From Nitrososphaeraceae archaeon (lineage in GTDB: Archaea > Thermoproteota > Nitrososphaeria > Nitrososphaerales > Nitrososphaeraceae): DNA of 53,329 nt. The position numbers and the translations under genes are program-made. Position 1 is the first letter of the stretch; the number at the start of each line of letters is the position of its first letter. The notes beneath the pieces were generated by a model. The model was not told the origin of the DNA. It saw only the letters and a list, made by a program, of their open reading frames with translations, and ran no database searches. Positions 36,428 to 45,179 of the stretch are shown piece by piece. The stretch covers positions 1 through 53,329 of the forward strand of contig JADDOW010000043.1 in the NCBI GenBank assembly GCA_016782225.1, written 5' to 3'.

Positions 36428-37043
36428 TGCGTCTCCGGAAGAGTTTTTACATGACTTAAGGCCTGGAGAGCATGGATGTGTTTTTTTCTTCACCAAGGAG
36501 GAAATGCAGCGGATTCACTTTGCTTTTGTTAAATCTGGCCTTGATAATAACTGGGGGGTTGTGTACCTTACTGCAACAGAGTCTGCAGAAGAAGTAAGAA
36601 AATCAATGCAAAAACATGGAATTAACACTTGTCAACATGAAGGAGAATCTGGTGATGGCAGCCTCATTATATTGAGGGGGGAGGAAATATACAAGAATCC
36701 AAACAATCCAGACATTGACAATTGGATTAATGCTACAAAATCCATCTCAGATATGTTTACTTCCAAAGGCAAAAAAGGTGTTAGAGTTGCAGCGGATCTG
36801 TCCGCCTATTTCATTTCACATGGCCTTGTGGAGCAATGGCACAAACTTGAGTATGTGCTTGGCAAAAAACTCACGTTGCCCATGTCCATTCTCTGTGCGT
36901 ATGATTCAGGTTCTTCAAAGACATGGGACACAGATTTGCTCAAATTCTATGATAGACTTAATTCCGAAACAAAAGGATTCGTTGATGCCCATAGCTTTGT
37001 AATATATACTCTAAAACAAAAAAGTGTAATTTTTACAATTTAA
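36399..37043 (+). CDS. MEDS (DcmR-like sensory) domain protein
   Basis: About 214 residues from the ATG at 36399; a TTG two codons earlier is possible. A single domain with RPGEHGCVFFFTKEEMQRIH, WGVVYLTATESAEEVRKSM, an EEIYKNP motif, KGVRVAADLSAYFI and ILCAYDSG matches the MEDS domain found in DcmR-like sensors and in archaeal regulators, a RecA/KaiC-like fold without the usual Walker A. No DNA-binding domain is present. Intact despite decay around it, so perhaps still useful or recently acquired. Confidence 0.75.
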   Translation: MPGESRDRVNASPEEFLHDLRPGEHGCVFFFTKEEMQRIHFAFVKSGLDNNWGVVYLTATESAEEVRKSMQKHGINTCQHEGESGDGSLIILRGEEIYKNPNNPDIDNWINATKSISDMFTSKGKKGVRVAADLSAYFISHGLVEQWHKLEYVLGKKLTLPMSILCAYDSGSSKTWDTDLLKFYDRLNSETKGFVDAHSFVIYTLKQKSVIFTI

Positions 37044-37428
37044 AAGAGGTTATTGTTAGGCAACAAGAACAGGTTTGCGATAAATACCACCTAGTACTAT
37101 GATAAAAAAACCGATTATAGGTTATGCCAGAATATAGCAATCCCTCTGCAATAGTGGATATTGTAGTCTACTGCAAAGTTAGTAATTTATTGCATTGCTT
37201 GATTAAAAGCTTGTTATCCCATAATGAAAGGATGCTTGAATGAGTGAAATTAGGATTATTGATTTTATGGGTTGGCGGCGGCCATAAGGCCGCCATAAGA
37301 TAACATTGTTTCTAGTCCCTTTTGAAATATTGAGGATTATGTTATGTTATAAGATTATTTTCAATAAATACAATCTTAAGGCATAATAACAAGTTCTAAT
37401 TAAAATCGATTAATTGAATAAATAATTA
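37044..37428. other. Intergenic within the element
   Basis: Holds a 39-codon ATG frame at about 37124 (MPEYSNPSAIVDIVVYCK) that may be a fragment, and the GC-rich hairpin at 37277-37294. No other gene seen. Confidence 0.4.
37277..37294 (-). repeat. GC-rich hairpin, type 2 copy 2
   Basis: GGCGGCC-ATAA-GGCCGCC, the reverse complement of the hairpin at 35351-35368. An additional GGC directly before it extends the GC-rich block. Confidence 0.75.
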
Positions 37429-37970
37429 ATGGTTTTTGTTATATCGGTATCAGTTGCATCACTATTCTCTAGTTCTTCTGTAGTATCCACTGTATTCGCA
37501 GCATCAAAGGACCATCGTTGGGAGAATGGGGGATGTACACTCAAAGACTATGAGCCTGGGTCTGCAATAAGCACGTGTTGTTGGAGAGAAATGGTTCCTG
37601 GTCAGATATTAGGGCAAGAATACTGTTAGACATGTGACTCATCTACAGGAAAATGTGGAGATAAGGAACTTCAAATGGACTACAGTAGATACCTGATTCT
37701 GTCAGACCTCCAAGTAATGGTGGCGGTGTTTTAGAACAACCACCAACAGGTGAAGTAACACAGCCTCCAACAACAGGCGAGTCGGTGTTTCCAGGAGAAG
37801 GCGGGGTTTTAGAACAACCACCAACATCAACTAATGACAACAATGAAAATACCCCTTCAATGGATGGAATCACAGAAGATGTACAAACATCAAATGATGG
37901 CCAAATACCTACTCTAAACAGTAATGAAAACATTCCATCCGATGAAGGTGGAGTAGCAGAAGAACACTAA
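37429..37970 (+). pseudogene. Secreted Cys-containing protein, nonsense and frameshift
   Basis: A signal peptide (MVFVISVSVASLFSSSSVV, cleavage after VFAAS) is followed by a domain with paired Cys (GGCTLKD, STCCW, GQEYC). A TAG then interrupts, and the frame continues TCDSSTGKCGDKELQ, so the Cys-rich part extended further (TAG is one change from CAG). Later a shift joins PDSVRPPSNGGGVLEQPP, a Pro-rich tail holding GGVLEQPPT twice and an acidic C-terminus ending VAEEH. About 180 residues when repaired. Function unknown; probably cell-surface. Confidence 0.6.
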
Positions 37971-38324
37971 CATCTTTTACTAAAGGAAATGACGCAAAAT
38001 GTTTCATATGATGATGAGGGTATTGAATGATAAACCTACATATTATAATGAAGATAGTGGCGTTATTCAACGTATTTAAAATAGAACCTTTAGTCTTTGT
38101 AGTTAGGTGATTTTAGATGCGGCAATAAAGCCCCAAATATATCTAAAATCAATAATGGGGACCTTCTTAGGCATTTGCAAGGCGACGGCCAAATGAGTTA
38201 AACGTTTAATACTTTTTGCCATCTACTTAAACATATGTCTCTTCTCTCCAAGTCAGAGATTCAATTTCTTCAAGGTCATAGGAAAGGTCATTCCTAAAAA
38301 CTTGTATTTTTTAAAAATATGTGT

Positions 38325-38392
38325 GCGAGTTGTTGGTCCAACATGGTTAAGAAGCAGGGAGAGATTGCAGGTTCAAATCCTGTTATTCTTAG
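38325..38392 (+). pseudogene. tRNA-like remnant
   Basis: A good T-arm (GCAGG-TTCAAAT-CCTGT, 38367-38383) and a D-arm-like TTGGTCCAACATGGTTAAGA are spaced as in a tRNA, but the anticodon arm does not pair and no matching 5' acceptor strand exists. It looks like a decayed tRNA. It lies about 85 bases inside the right att core. Confidence 0.45.
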
Positions 38393-38450
38393 ATAATTGC
38401 TTTATAGCTAAACTAATATAATATTTAAAATCAAAAAAATTGTATTTTCA

Positions 38451-38465
38451 TATAAACCCGTGAAT
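38451..38465 (-). repeat. Right inverted arm of the element
   Basis: TATAAACCCGTGAAT, exact reverse complement of 29919-29933. Confidence 0.65.
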
Positions 38466-38476
38466 ACAAGAAAGGT

Positions 38477-38498
38477 GTTCAAATCCCATTCCCTCCAC
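38477..38498 (+). other. Right att core (copy of tRNA-Val 3' end)
   Basis: 22 bases identical to 29894-29915. No tRNA body precedes it, so this is the duplicated target end left by integration. To its right the sequence changes to different decayed genes. Confidence 0.8.
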
Positions 38499-38710
38499 CC
38501 ATTTATGGCCATGCATAGCAGATAGTGATTTGTTTTAACAAATGACATATGAACATGAGATTATTGTATCGGCAGAACATAATTAAAGAAACATGTAAAG
38601 AATATGCCATATTTTTTCCAAACTAAGGTCTCTTTCTTATTGGACATCACATAATAAACAAATAACAAGGCCATGGTTTTTCCTAACTTTACTGTCACTA
38701 GAAATAATTG

Positions 38711-39538
38711 TTAATTATACATGATAACCAAAACTCTCCAAAACATAGAGACTGCAACTATAACCAACACGATTCCAATCATGAGTTTAAGATTAGAGTC
38801 ACTGAACTTGCTGGTGTATCTTGCACCTAAATATGCTCCAATCATTGCATTAGGACCCATCACCATTAAAATAAGGTAATCGGCATTATTGTTCAAAACA
38901 TGCCAATAAAACCTATTGTACCCATTACAGAAGCAGAGGCCAAGTTAGTTCCCACAGCAATTTTGGTTCTAATTTGAGGATGGATATCATTGCAGGCATC
39001 CTTATGCTTCCTAATACCAGACCTACAAGTCCCCCAAGAAAGCCAACTGTAAAGCCAATGGAAGACTCAATAAACATTGACTTACTTTTTAATCCTTTTT
39101 CAAGTCTGAAATTAAAATCAGTTTCCCCACCATAAGACTTTTTTTTGGATTGGATTTCTGTTTTGTTTGAGTTTTTAATAAGTGAAAATGCCTCATAGGA
39201 TACTATCACCCCTATATGGTGCCAAGCAATAATGCCATTGGAACAAACCTGGTTAAAAAGGAGCCAATAAACGCCCCGATTGCTCCAGTTATAGACATAG
39301 TAATAAAAACTTGAAAATCCACATTATTTTGCCTATAATGACTGATTGCGGCAGCTATGGAGCCAAGTGTGCTTATACCCAAATTGGTTCCTGCGGCAAT
39401 GCTTGCAGTAGTTTATGCACCTAAAACCAGTGGAAACCTAACCACCCCTAATACCAGTCCAACCATGCCACCCACAAATCCAATCAGTAAACCAGCTATT
39501 GCAAACGCAAAAAGATAGGCTATCTCATTAAACAGCAT
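38711..39538 (-). pseudogene. TauE/SafE-family membrane protein, frameshifted
   Basis: From the ATG at 39538: MLFNEIAYLFAFAIAGLLIG, GGMVGLVLGVVRFPLVLGA, a stop in place of one residue, then AGTNLGISTLGSIAAAISHY, TGAIGAFIGSFLTR, a break near 39215, the central part with FIESSIGFTVGFLGGLVGLV, a second break near 38920, and the C-terminus GPNAMIGAYLGARYTSKFSD. The two repeat halves, each with a GGxVGLVLG motif, identify the TauE/SafE (anion exporter) family. At least three lesions. It is outside the right att core. Confidence 0.78.
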
Positions 39539-39844
39539 TTTAAATACAGAATATTAATTATTTTCCCTATAATATTTAAATTAATTTCATATTATAGACT
39601 TCTAATTCACATAGTTTCCCAAATTATTCACATACATTCCAAACCTTGATTCCCTTTACTCAAAGTTTTATACATCAGTTTCAACTACAAGAATTGAGAG
39701 CAGATATTGCTTAAGAGAACAGATCCACTTGAGGATCAGACTGTTATGATGATCTGAAATAAAAATATGATAATATTTTATGATAGTCCAAAATGTCCAT
39801 TGTGGGTTGTAAAACTATCAAATGGATGGCTTGTTTAAAAAAAA

Positions 39845-40183
39845 TCAGAATATTCGTGGCCACGTCAAGCTTGCCTCCATCAATATAGTCGAAATCGCCA
39901 AAGACACAAAGAACACTGCAAGCCAAATTCTCATATTCCTAACTTTTTGTCTTTTACCCAGCACCTTGTATAGGATTCCCCAGGATACAATCCAAACTAG
40001 GTATCCATATAGCCAGATTCCTCCAACCGCCGCAATGGGTTCCCAAATTTCCAATGTATCTTTTAGAGATTTTCTTGTGTATGTTAACACGCCCATTAGA
40101 ACGATCCCAATAGATGCGGATATAATTGCTGCAGCCACCTTTCCATTGGAAGTAAAAATGGTTTTGCCGGTTGTTGACTCCAT
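39845..40183 (-). CDS. Small membrane protein, unknown
   Basis: 112 residues, ATG start, three hydrophobic spans (IISASIGIVLMGVLTY, GIWLYGYLVWIVSWGIL, IWLAVFFVSLAIST) separated by basic loops. No family recognised. It is 16 bases downstream of the broken membrane gene at 40200, and the two were probably one operon encoding partner subunits. With the partner dead its role may be lost. Confidence 0.6.
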   Translation of the reverse strand: MESTTGKTIFTSNGKVAAAIISASIGIVLMGVLTYTRKSLKDTLEIWEPIAAVGGIWLYGYLVWIVSWGILYKVLGKRQKVRNMRIWLAVFFVSLAISTILMEASLTWPRIF

Positions 40184-40199
40184 TTTTTATCAACAACCA

Positions 40200-40737
40200 C
40201 TAGCCTTGTACCGATGCAATCTTGGCAGGGACTATTCCTGCCAGGGATATAACAAGTGCATAGATAATTCCAATGGCAATCAGCGACACTACAGTGTATT
40301 TGGCACTAGTATACGTAAACATTTTCTCTTTCCAGTGAATCACAAGATAAGCTATGAGTGTGGCCCAGATCTAACCCAACAACCCAAGGTATTCCATGGT
40401 TTCAAACATTGGAGCATGAGCAAATGAAAGGTCCTGTTTATTATTGACTTGGCACTATCATCATCAGGTAACCTATAGTACACATACCCGTAAACCCCCT
40501 GTCAATATTACCATAAAAACAGAAGCGGCTGAAAGTACCGCGAGCATTTGCATCGAAAATATCGAGCCACGGATTGTCTCGGAGCTAAACATTAGTATAC
40601 CGATAATACCGGCACCCGTCATAATAGAAACCACCGTAAAAAAGTCATGCAATATCATTACAATTTCTATTTTTTTTCCACCAGCTCACCTAGTAACAGT
40701 ATCGCAAATGTAGTTAAGACTATTGTAACTATTGTAA
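40200..40737 (-). pseudogene. Membrane protein, multiply broken
   Basis: Spans from ILTIVTIVLTTFAILLLGEL through MILHDFFTVVSIMTGAGIIG and IFSMQMLAVLSAASVFMVIL, a frameshift, GYVYYRLPDDDSAKSIINRT, another shift, AHAPMFETMEYLGLLG, a TAG, then IWATLIAYLVIHWKEKMF and SLIAIGIIYALVISLAGIVP. Around five membrane spans, with a His in an AHAP motif. Family not recognised. At least two frameshifts and one nonsense codon. Confidence 0.6.
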
Positions 40738-41525
40738 GGATTCAAAAAATCTGTAACGATCTTGGTTTGGCTAATATTAGCATATATAAAGGATGTTGGA
40801 TGAATATTATACTATTATACTATTAATCCTTACCAGAAGATTTTATCATAATGTTCTTCTGCAAAATTATTGCATTTAAACCATGTAACGATCCTTAAAA
40901 TTGAAACCCACAGAAAGTATATTAATCGGCTTTTAACAGTAACAATATTCTTTATTTGTTGTAGAATCAGAAATAATTATACAGATACCATTATAACAGT
41001 ACAATACCTAAGAATTTAATTTTAAAAAAATACGGCTTATTTTGAGTTTGATACCTAGTTATCACTTATGCATTAGAGACCGAAATTGAATCATGTTATC
41101 ATCATAATCCATATGTTCAAACCATTTCTTAATCGCAAATGACATCAATACTCATTTTCTTTTGTATATAGATTAGGCAATATGCCTCTGAAAGTATAAC
41201 CAAATCAAAAATTTGACAGTTATTTACTTTGCATTATACAATATTAATTTTTATTATAAAAAATAAAATATTTGCAATTTATTTCCTTTTCTTTATCCAT
41301 TTGTGTTACCATATTGTCATTATTACTGGGTTTTTCTTCAAATGAAAAACATGGATTTACCAACAAAGAGAAATCTGTATTTAGGCCAATGCGGCCTAAA
41401 TATTACTTTTTTGATTTTTAACGTGATGGATACAGACAGATATTTCACACAGCATTGGAGAACTATTTGTCAATCCGAGTCCCATTGGGTAATATAATAT
41501 GGCATAGAGATGTCAGTCTTGCTCT
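40738..41525. other. Intergenic, no gene seen
   Basis: About 790 AT-rich bases. A 64-codon frame at 41303 starts with ATG but has unlikely composition. Nothing else recognised. Confidence 0.5.
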
Positions 41526-42533
41526 TTGAATGGAAAATTAAAACACCGTTTATATTATTATGTAACTTTATTCAAAGTTGTGAGAAATAAGAAAATACCA
41601 GTAATTACTGCTTGTTTAGTTTTTATCTTTGCATTTTCGATGCCTACAAGCATGTCATCGTATGCGCAATCAGAAAGCATGGCCTTTACCTATTTCACAA
41701 ACTGGGGCTCTGCGGGTGAGGGCGATGGCCAGTTTGATGGGCAAAACGATGTTGACTTCTACAACGGAAAGGTATACGTTCCAGACTACGCCAACCACAG
41801 AATCCAGGTGTTTGACCCCAATGGCAAGTTTCTGGCAAAGTTTGGCGAGGGTGGTGAGGGCGATGGCCAGTTCCACAAGGCATCCGCACTGTCCATAGAC
41901 CAGGAGGGCAACCTCTACATAGCAGACCAGTTTAACTACAGAATCCAAAAGTTCACAGCTGATGGCCAGTTCCTGGGAAAATGGGGCTCAGAGGGTGAAG
42001 GCGATGGCCAGTTCCTGCACCCCCACGTTCCAGCAAATGACGCCCAGGGAAAGCTGTTTGTAACGGACAGGGACCTTGCGAATGTCCAGGTGTTCACAAA
42101 TGGAGGCCAGTTTGTGAAAAAATGGGGCTCAGAGGGTGAGGCTGACGGGCAAATATCAAAACCTGAAAGCGCAATAGTTGACTCCAAGGGCAACGTGTAC
42201 ATAGCGGACTACGGAAACAACAGAATCCAAAAGTTCACAAACGACGACGCTTTCGTTTCTAAATGGGGCACAAAGGGTGTTGCTGATGGCCAGTTCCAGG
42301 GCCCATCCGGTCTCTCAATCGACGCCAAGGACAACATCTATGTCACAGACAAAAACAACAACCGGGTCCAGGTGTTCACAAGCGAGGGCCAGTTCTTGAC
42401 CAAGTTTGGCTCCACCGGTTCAGGGGATGGCCAACTAACGGACCCAGAGGGTGTTGGGGTCGACAAGGAGTCCGGAACCGTGTATGTTGCGGACACTGGC
42501 AACTCACGTATTGTGGTGTTCAAGCCTCTATAA
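41526..42533 (+). CDS. Secreted NHL-repeat beta-propeller protein
   Basis: 335 residues. An N-terminal signal/anchor (VITACLVFIFAFSMPTSMSS) precedes six NHL repeats of ~47 residues, each with a WGSEGEGDGQF-like start, a VDSKGNVYIADYGNNRIQKF-like middle and a short linker. They should form a closed six-bladed propeller outside the cell, for protein or ligand binding. The repeat-coding part is clearly richer in G and C than the signal part and the flanks, which fits repeat expansion or transfer. TTG start at 41526. Confidence 0.9.
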   Translation: MNGKLKHRLYYYVTLFKVVRNKKIPVITACLVFIFAFSMPTSMSSYAQSESMAFTYFTNWGSAGEGDGQFDGQNDVDFYNGKVYVPDYANHRIQVFDPNGKFLAKFGEGGEGDGQFHKASALSIDQEGNLYIADQFNYRIQKFTADGQFLGKWGSEGEGDGQFLHPHVPANDAQGKLFVTDRDLANVQVFTNGGQFVKKWGSEGEADGQISKPESAIVDSKGNVYIADYGNNRIQKFTNDDAFVSKWGTKGVADGQFQGPSGLSIDAKDNIYVTDKNNNRVQVFTSEGQFLTKFGSTGSGDGQLTDPEGVGVDKESGTVYVADTGNSRIVVFKPL

Positions 42534-42636
42534 CAACAATAAGCGCTACAACTCCAATATCTTTTTTAATATGTATACAACAGAGAGACACCATCATAAC
42601 AATCAACAATAATTAACTAGTTCCTTTGCTATTACA

Positions 42637-43404
42637 ATGAATAAAACACCATTTTTAATTATGTTGGCAGTTTTCCTGCCATTCACAAACATTAATGGCA
42701 TGATCACTTATGCGCACAATTTCAATACCGACGATAATTCATCGTTTCTTACGCTGATTAATATGCTCGTAATAGAAAACAGACTCTTAAACGACAGCAT
42801 TCCAGTCAGCAGCAACAACAACAATTCAAGCTATATTGAGCATATTGAAAATACTGAAAACATATTGGAAGATATTCTGATAAGCGAGGACTCTTTTACT
42901 GTAAACAGTGATCAGTTCTACAACAATACCGTCATTGCATTAGTAGTTGCAAATCTAGCAGATGAGGTTCTCAGAAACTATGGCCATGCATTTGGAGTAC
43001 CTTCAAACATTATGTTAAGTATGAATTTCTCAAGCATCATTAATTCTCAAAACAAATCAGATGATACTGCAAATTCGAATAGTCAAAATAACCATACTAT
43101 GCATCAAGAAAACTCATCTGCTGCTGCTGCCGCCGCCGCCGCCGCCCCGATGATTGATAAGCCCAGTTATATTAGCACATTAGAGCTTTCGGATAGGATG
43201 ATAGAACTATATAGTAACGAATTGAACGGAACTTCCTCCGAGTCTACCTATATCAATAAAGCAAAATCTGATCTTGGCAGTGCAGTATACGAGTTAAAGA
43301 AATCTGTTGAATCAAAGGAAAGCCCCTATAAAATAATGGAGATTGTGCATGGCAAGGTTCACCCAAATTTACAGTTAGCGTTCAACCTTACCCTTAAGCG
43401 ATAG
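42637..43404 (+). CDS. Secreted protein of unknown function, poly-Ala linker
   Basis: 255 residues. Signal peptide MNKTPFLIMLAVFLPFTNIN, then a helical, Asn/Ser-rich domain, a linker with nine Ala in a row (encoded by GCT then GCC repeats, 43120-43146), and a helical C-terminal domain. Many N-x-S/T sites suggest glycosylation of an outside protein. It has the same design as the 363-residue secreted protein at 43861. No known family. Confidence 0.75.
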   Translation: MNKTPFLIMLAVFLPFTNINGMITYAHNFNTDDNSSFLTLINMLVIENRLLNDSIPVSSNNNNSSYIEHIENTENILEDILISEDSFTVNSDQFYNNTVIALVVANLADEVLRNYGHAFGVPSNIMLSMNFSSIINSQNKSDDTANSNSQNNHTMHQENSSAAAAAAAAAPMIDKPSYISTLELSDRMIELYSNELNGTSSESTYINKAKSDLGSAVYELKKSVESKESPYKIMEIVHGKVHPNLQLAFNLTLKR

Positions 43405-43860
43405 TTAAAGTCTCTGAAGATGACAGAATGCCTAATGACCATTCATCTGACCTTGGATCTACGGAGTTTGCCTTTAATCCCACAAAATCTGTTTATTTAT
43501 TATGATAACCTGTATGTTACCATGAATAATAAGTAAAGGAGTGAATATTGCAAATATAAAATATCATTACAATAGTCACTCCTTTAATATCATGGTAACT
43601 GTAGTTTCCCAGATAACAAATGAGTCCAATGGATACGACATTGCATGGATTTGGTGTTTTAGCGCTTTTGATTATTTGTGTCTATGGCGCATATTCACAG
43701 ACATAGTTAGGTATGCCTAACAAAAATATAAAGATAGTTATGATTCTCTATTGCTATAATATAATAGGTACACAAAGATAAAGTATTTATTTTTTTAACT
43801 CATTCTCAAAAAGGATAATTGTACATTGAATTAAATAGATTTACAAAATAAAAAAACCGC
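43405..43860. other. Intergenic with inverted repeat
   Basis: Contains the inverted repeat at 43516-43599. A 28-codon frame at about 43621 (MSPMDTTLHGFGV, one hydrophobic span) could be a tiny membrane peptide but has no support. Nothing else. Confidence 0.4.
43516..43599. repeat. 84-bp inverted repeat
   Basis: Ends GTTACCATGA and TCATGGTAAC are exact complements. Further inside, AAAGGAGTGA faces TCACTCCTTT. The arms differ by a six-base insertion and a few mismatches. It would fold into a long hairpin with an AT-rich loop. Either a MITE-like mini-element or a structured RNA. Confidence 0.6.
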
Positions 43861-44952
43861 ATGTTTACAAACACTCAAAGAAAGGTAATTCTTGCAATTG
43901 TTGTAGCTGTGATATCTTCAGTAACATACAACACCATTACACCATCATCATCATCATTCGCTCAAGATAATAGCACACAGGCTAATGAGACCAATTATGT
44001 CGATTTCCATTCAAACATTGAGCAGATTAAAGGCCACATCGAACAAGCAGAGGAAAACAGAAACAACAATAACAACACACTGGCATATGTTCACACAACT
44101 CATCCCATAGACGAAGTTGTTGGACTGATAACCATACCACTCAATAACACAGAACCAAAACTAAACGATACCTATATCAATGAACTTTACTCCCTATCCA
44201 ATTTGGCATCACCATCCAACAACAGCACCAATGAGGAGTTTGGCGAACAAGCACAAAGCTCAATGGACCTGTCAGATAAGGTTATAGCTACTGTTATACC
44301 CGTAGCAACATTAAATGACACAAACCACAACATAACAGTAATTCAGGACCTGCTTACAACATTTCAAGAAGAATATGCAGAAGGAGTAAAGGACGGAAAA
44401 ATCGTAATGATGCTGGAGTATCAGGATGGTTCGGCTTTTATCAACAGGGCTGATGACATATTTAACAACACAAAATCAATAACAACAGAGAGAGATGAAA
44501 TATCAGCATTATTTAATAACTTGACCAGCTCTGCTCAACAGCTAAAAGACCCATCTGAAATAAATCCAACAGTAGAGGAAATCAACCATGAGCTGTCGGA
44601 ATCATTGACCAACACAGGCAACAGCACATCAGCGGCATCATCAACAGCCAATGAGGGAAAAAGCGCCCAAGACTACATATCCAACATCAGATCATTGCTT
44701 AATCAAACAATATCAGCGTATTCAGCCAACGACACTGTAAAGGCCAATGAGGTGGCAACAGCAGCCTATTTGGACAATTTTGAGCATATTGAGGCATCCA
44801 TTGGTGAGGAGCTGTCAGGCCAAGGCGAGGAGCTGTTGAGAGAGAGGTTAAGGGATCAAATAAACAGTAACGCACCACTAGACAGCATCAGGCAAACAGT
44901 CAATGAGATCAACAGGGTTTTGGATCAAGCACAAGCATCCCTAACCCCTTAG
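43861..44952 (+). CDS. Secreted helical protein of unknown function
   Basis: 363 residues. Signal peptide to SSSFAQD (about residue 36), then an Asn-rich, mostly helical ectodomain with predicted coiled segments (IEQIKGHIEQAEENRNNN, LRERLRDQINSN, INRVLDQAQASL) and more than ten N-x-S/T sites. No Cys. Resembles surface proteins of soil ammonia oxidizers in composition; family not recognised. Confidence 0.8.
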   Translation: MFTNTQRKVILAIVVAVISSVTYNTITPSSSSFAQDNSTQANETNYVDFHSNIEQIKGHIEQAEENRNNNNNTLAYVHTTHPIDEVVGLITIPLNNTEPKLNDTYINELYSLSNLASPSNNSTNEEFGEQAQSSMDLSDKVIATVIPVATLNDTNHNITVIQDLLTTFQEEYAEGVKDGKIVMMLEYQDGSAFINRADDIFNNTKSITTERDEISALFNNLTSSAQQLKDPSEINPTVEEINHELSESLTNTGNSTSAASSTANEGKSAQDYISNIRSLLNQTISAYSANDTVKANEVATAAYLDNFEHIEASIGEELSGQGEELLRERLRDQINSNAPLDSIRQTVNEINRVLDQAQASLTP

Positions 44953-45179
44953 CTTTTTTAATGCAAATAATTTTTTTATCTTTTTATCAAATATAACAAA
45001 TACAATCTTTCTTTCTTTGTTCACAGGTTTAGGCATTTACATTTTTTAAAAATTAGAGTCTTGGTGTGTCGGAAACTAATATGGTTATCAGGAAATGTTC
45101 TTTCGGTATTGCACATGATAACAAAAACTGACGTAAAATAGCAAAGTCCAGTTAACTGCCTTCTTGCCATATGCTGTAT

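Larger units (their letters stand above)
29894..38498. mobile_element. Degenerate integrative element in tRNA-Val
   Basis: The 3' 21 bases of tRNA-Val plus one base recur exactly at 38477-38498 (22 of 22). A tyrosine integrase pseudogene begins about 60 bases after the tRNA, as in tRNA-targeting archaeal elements. Just inside each core copy lies the same 15-bp arm in opposite orientation (29919-29933 and 38451-38465). Core-to-core distance is about 8.6 kb. Cargo is mostly broken, with a PII-like and a MEDS-domain protein apparently intact. Excision is unlikely because the integrase is dead. Confidence 0.82.

Noticed and set aside
32900-37300. Repeats as a CRISPR array
   Set aside because: Only two copies per type, with kilobase spacing and no regular spacers or cas genes.
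35330-37310. GC-rich hairpins as integron attC sites
   Set aside because: The stems lack the RYYYAAC and GTTRRRY boxes and the bulged structure of attC, and there is no integron-type integrase in view.
41303-41497. 64-codon frame before the NHL gene
   Set aside because: Odd composition, no domain, and no sensible start signal.
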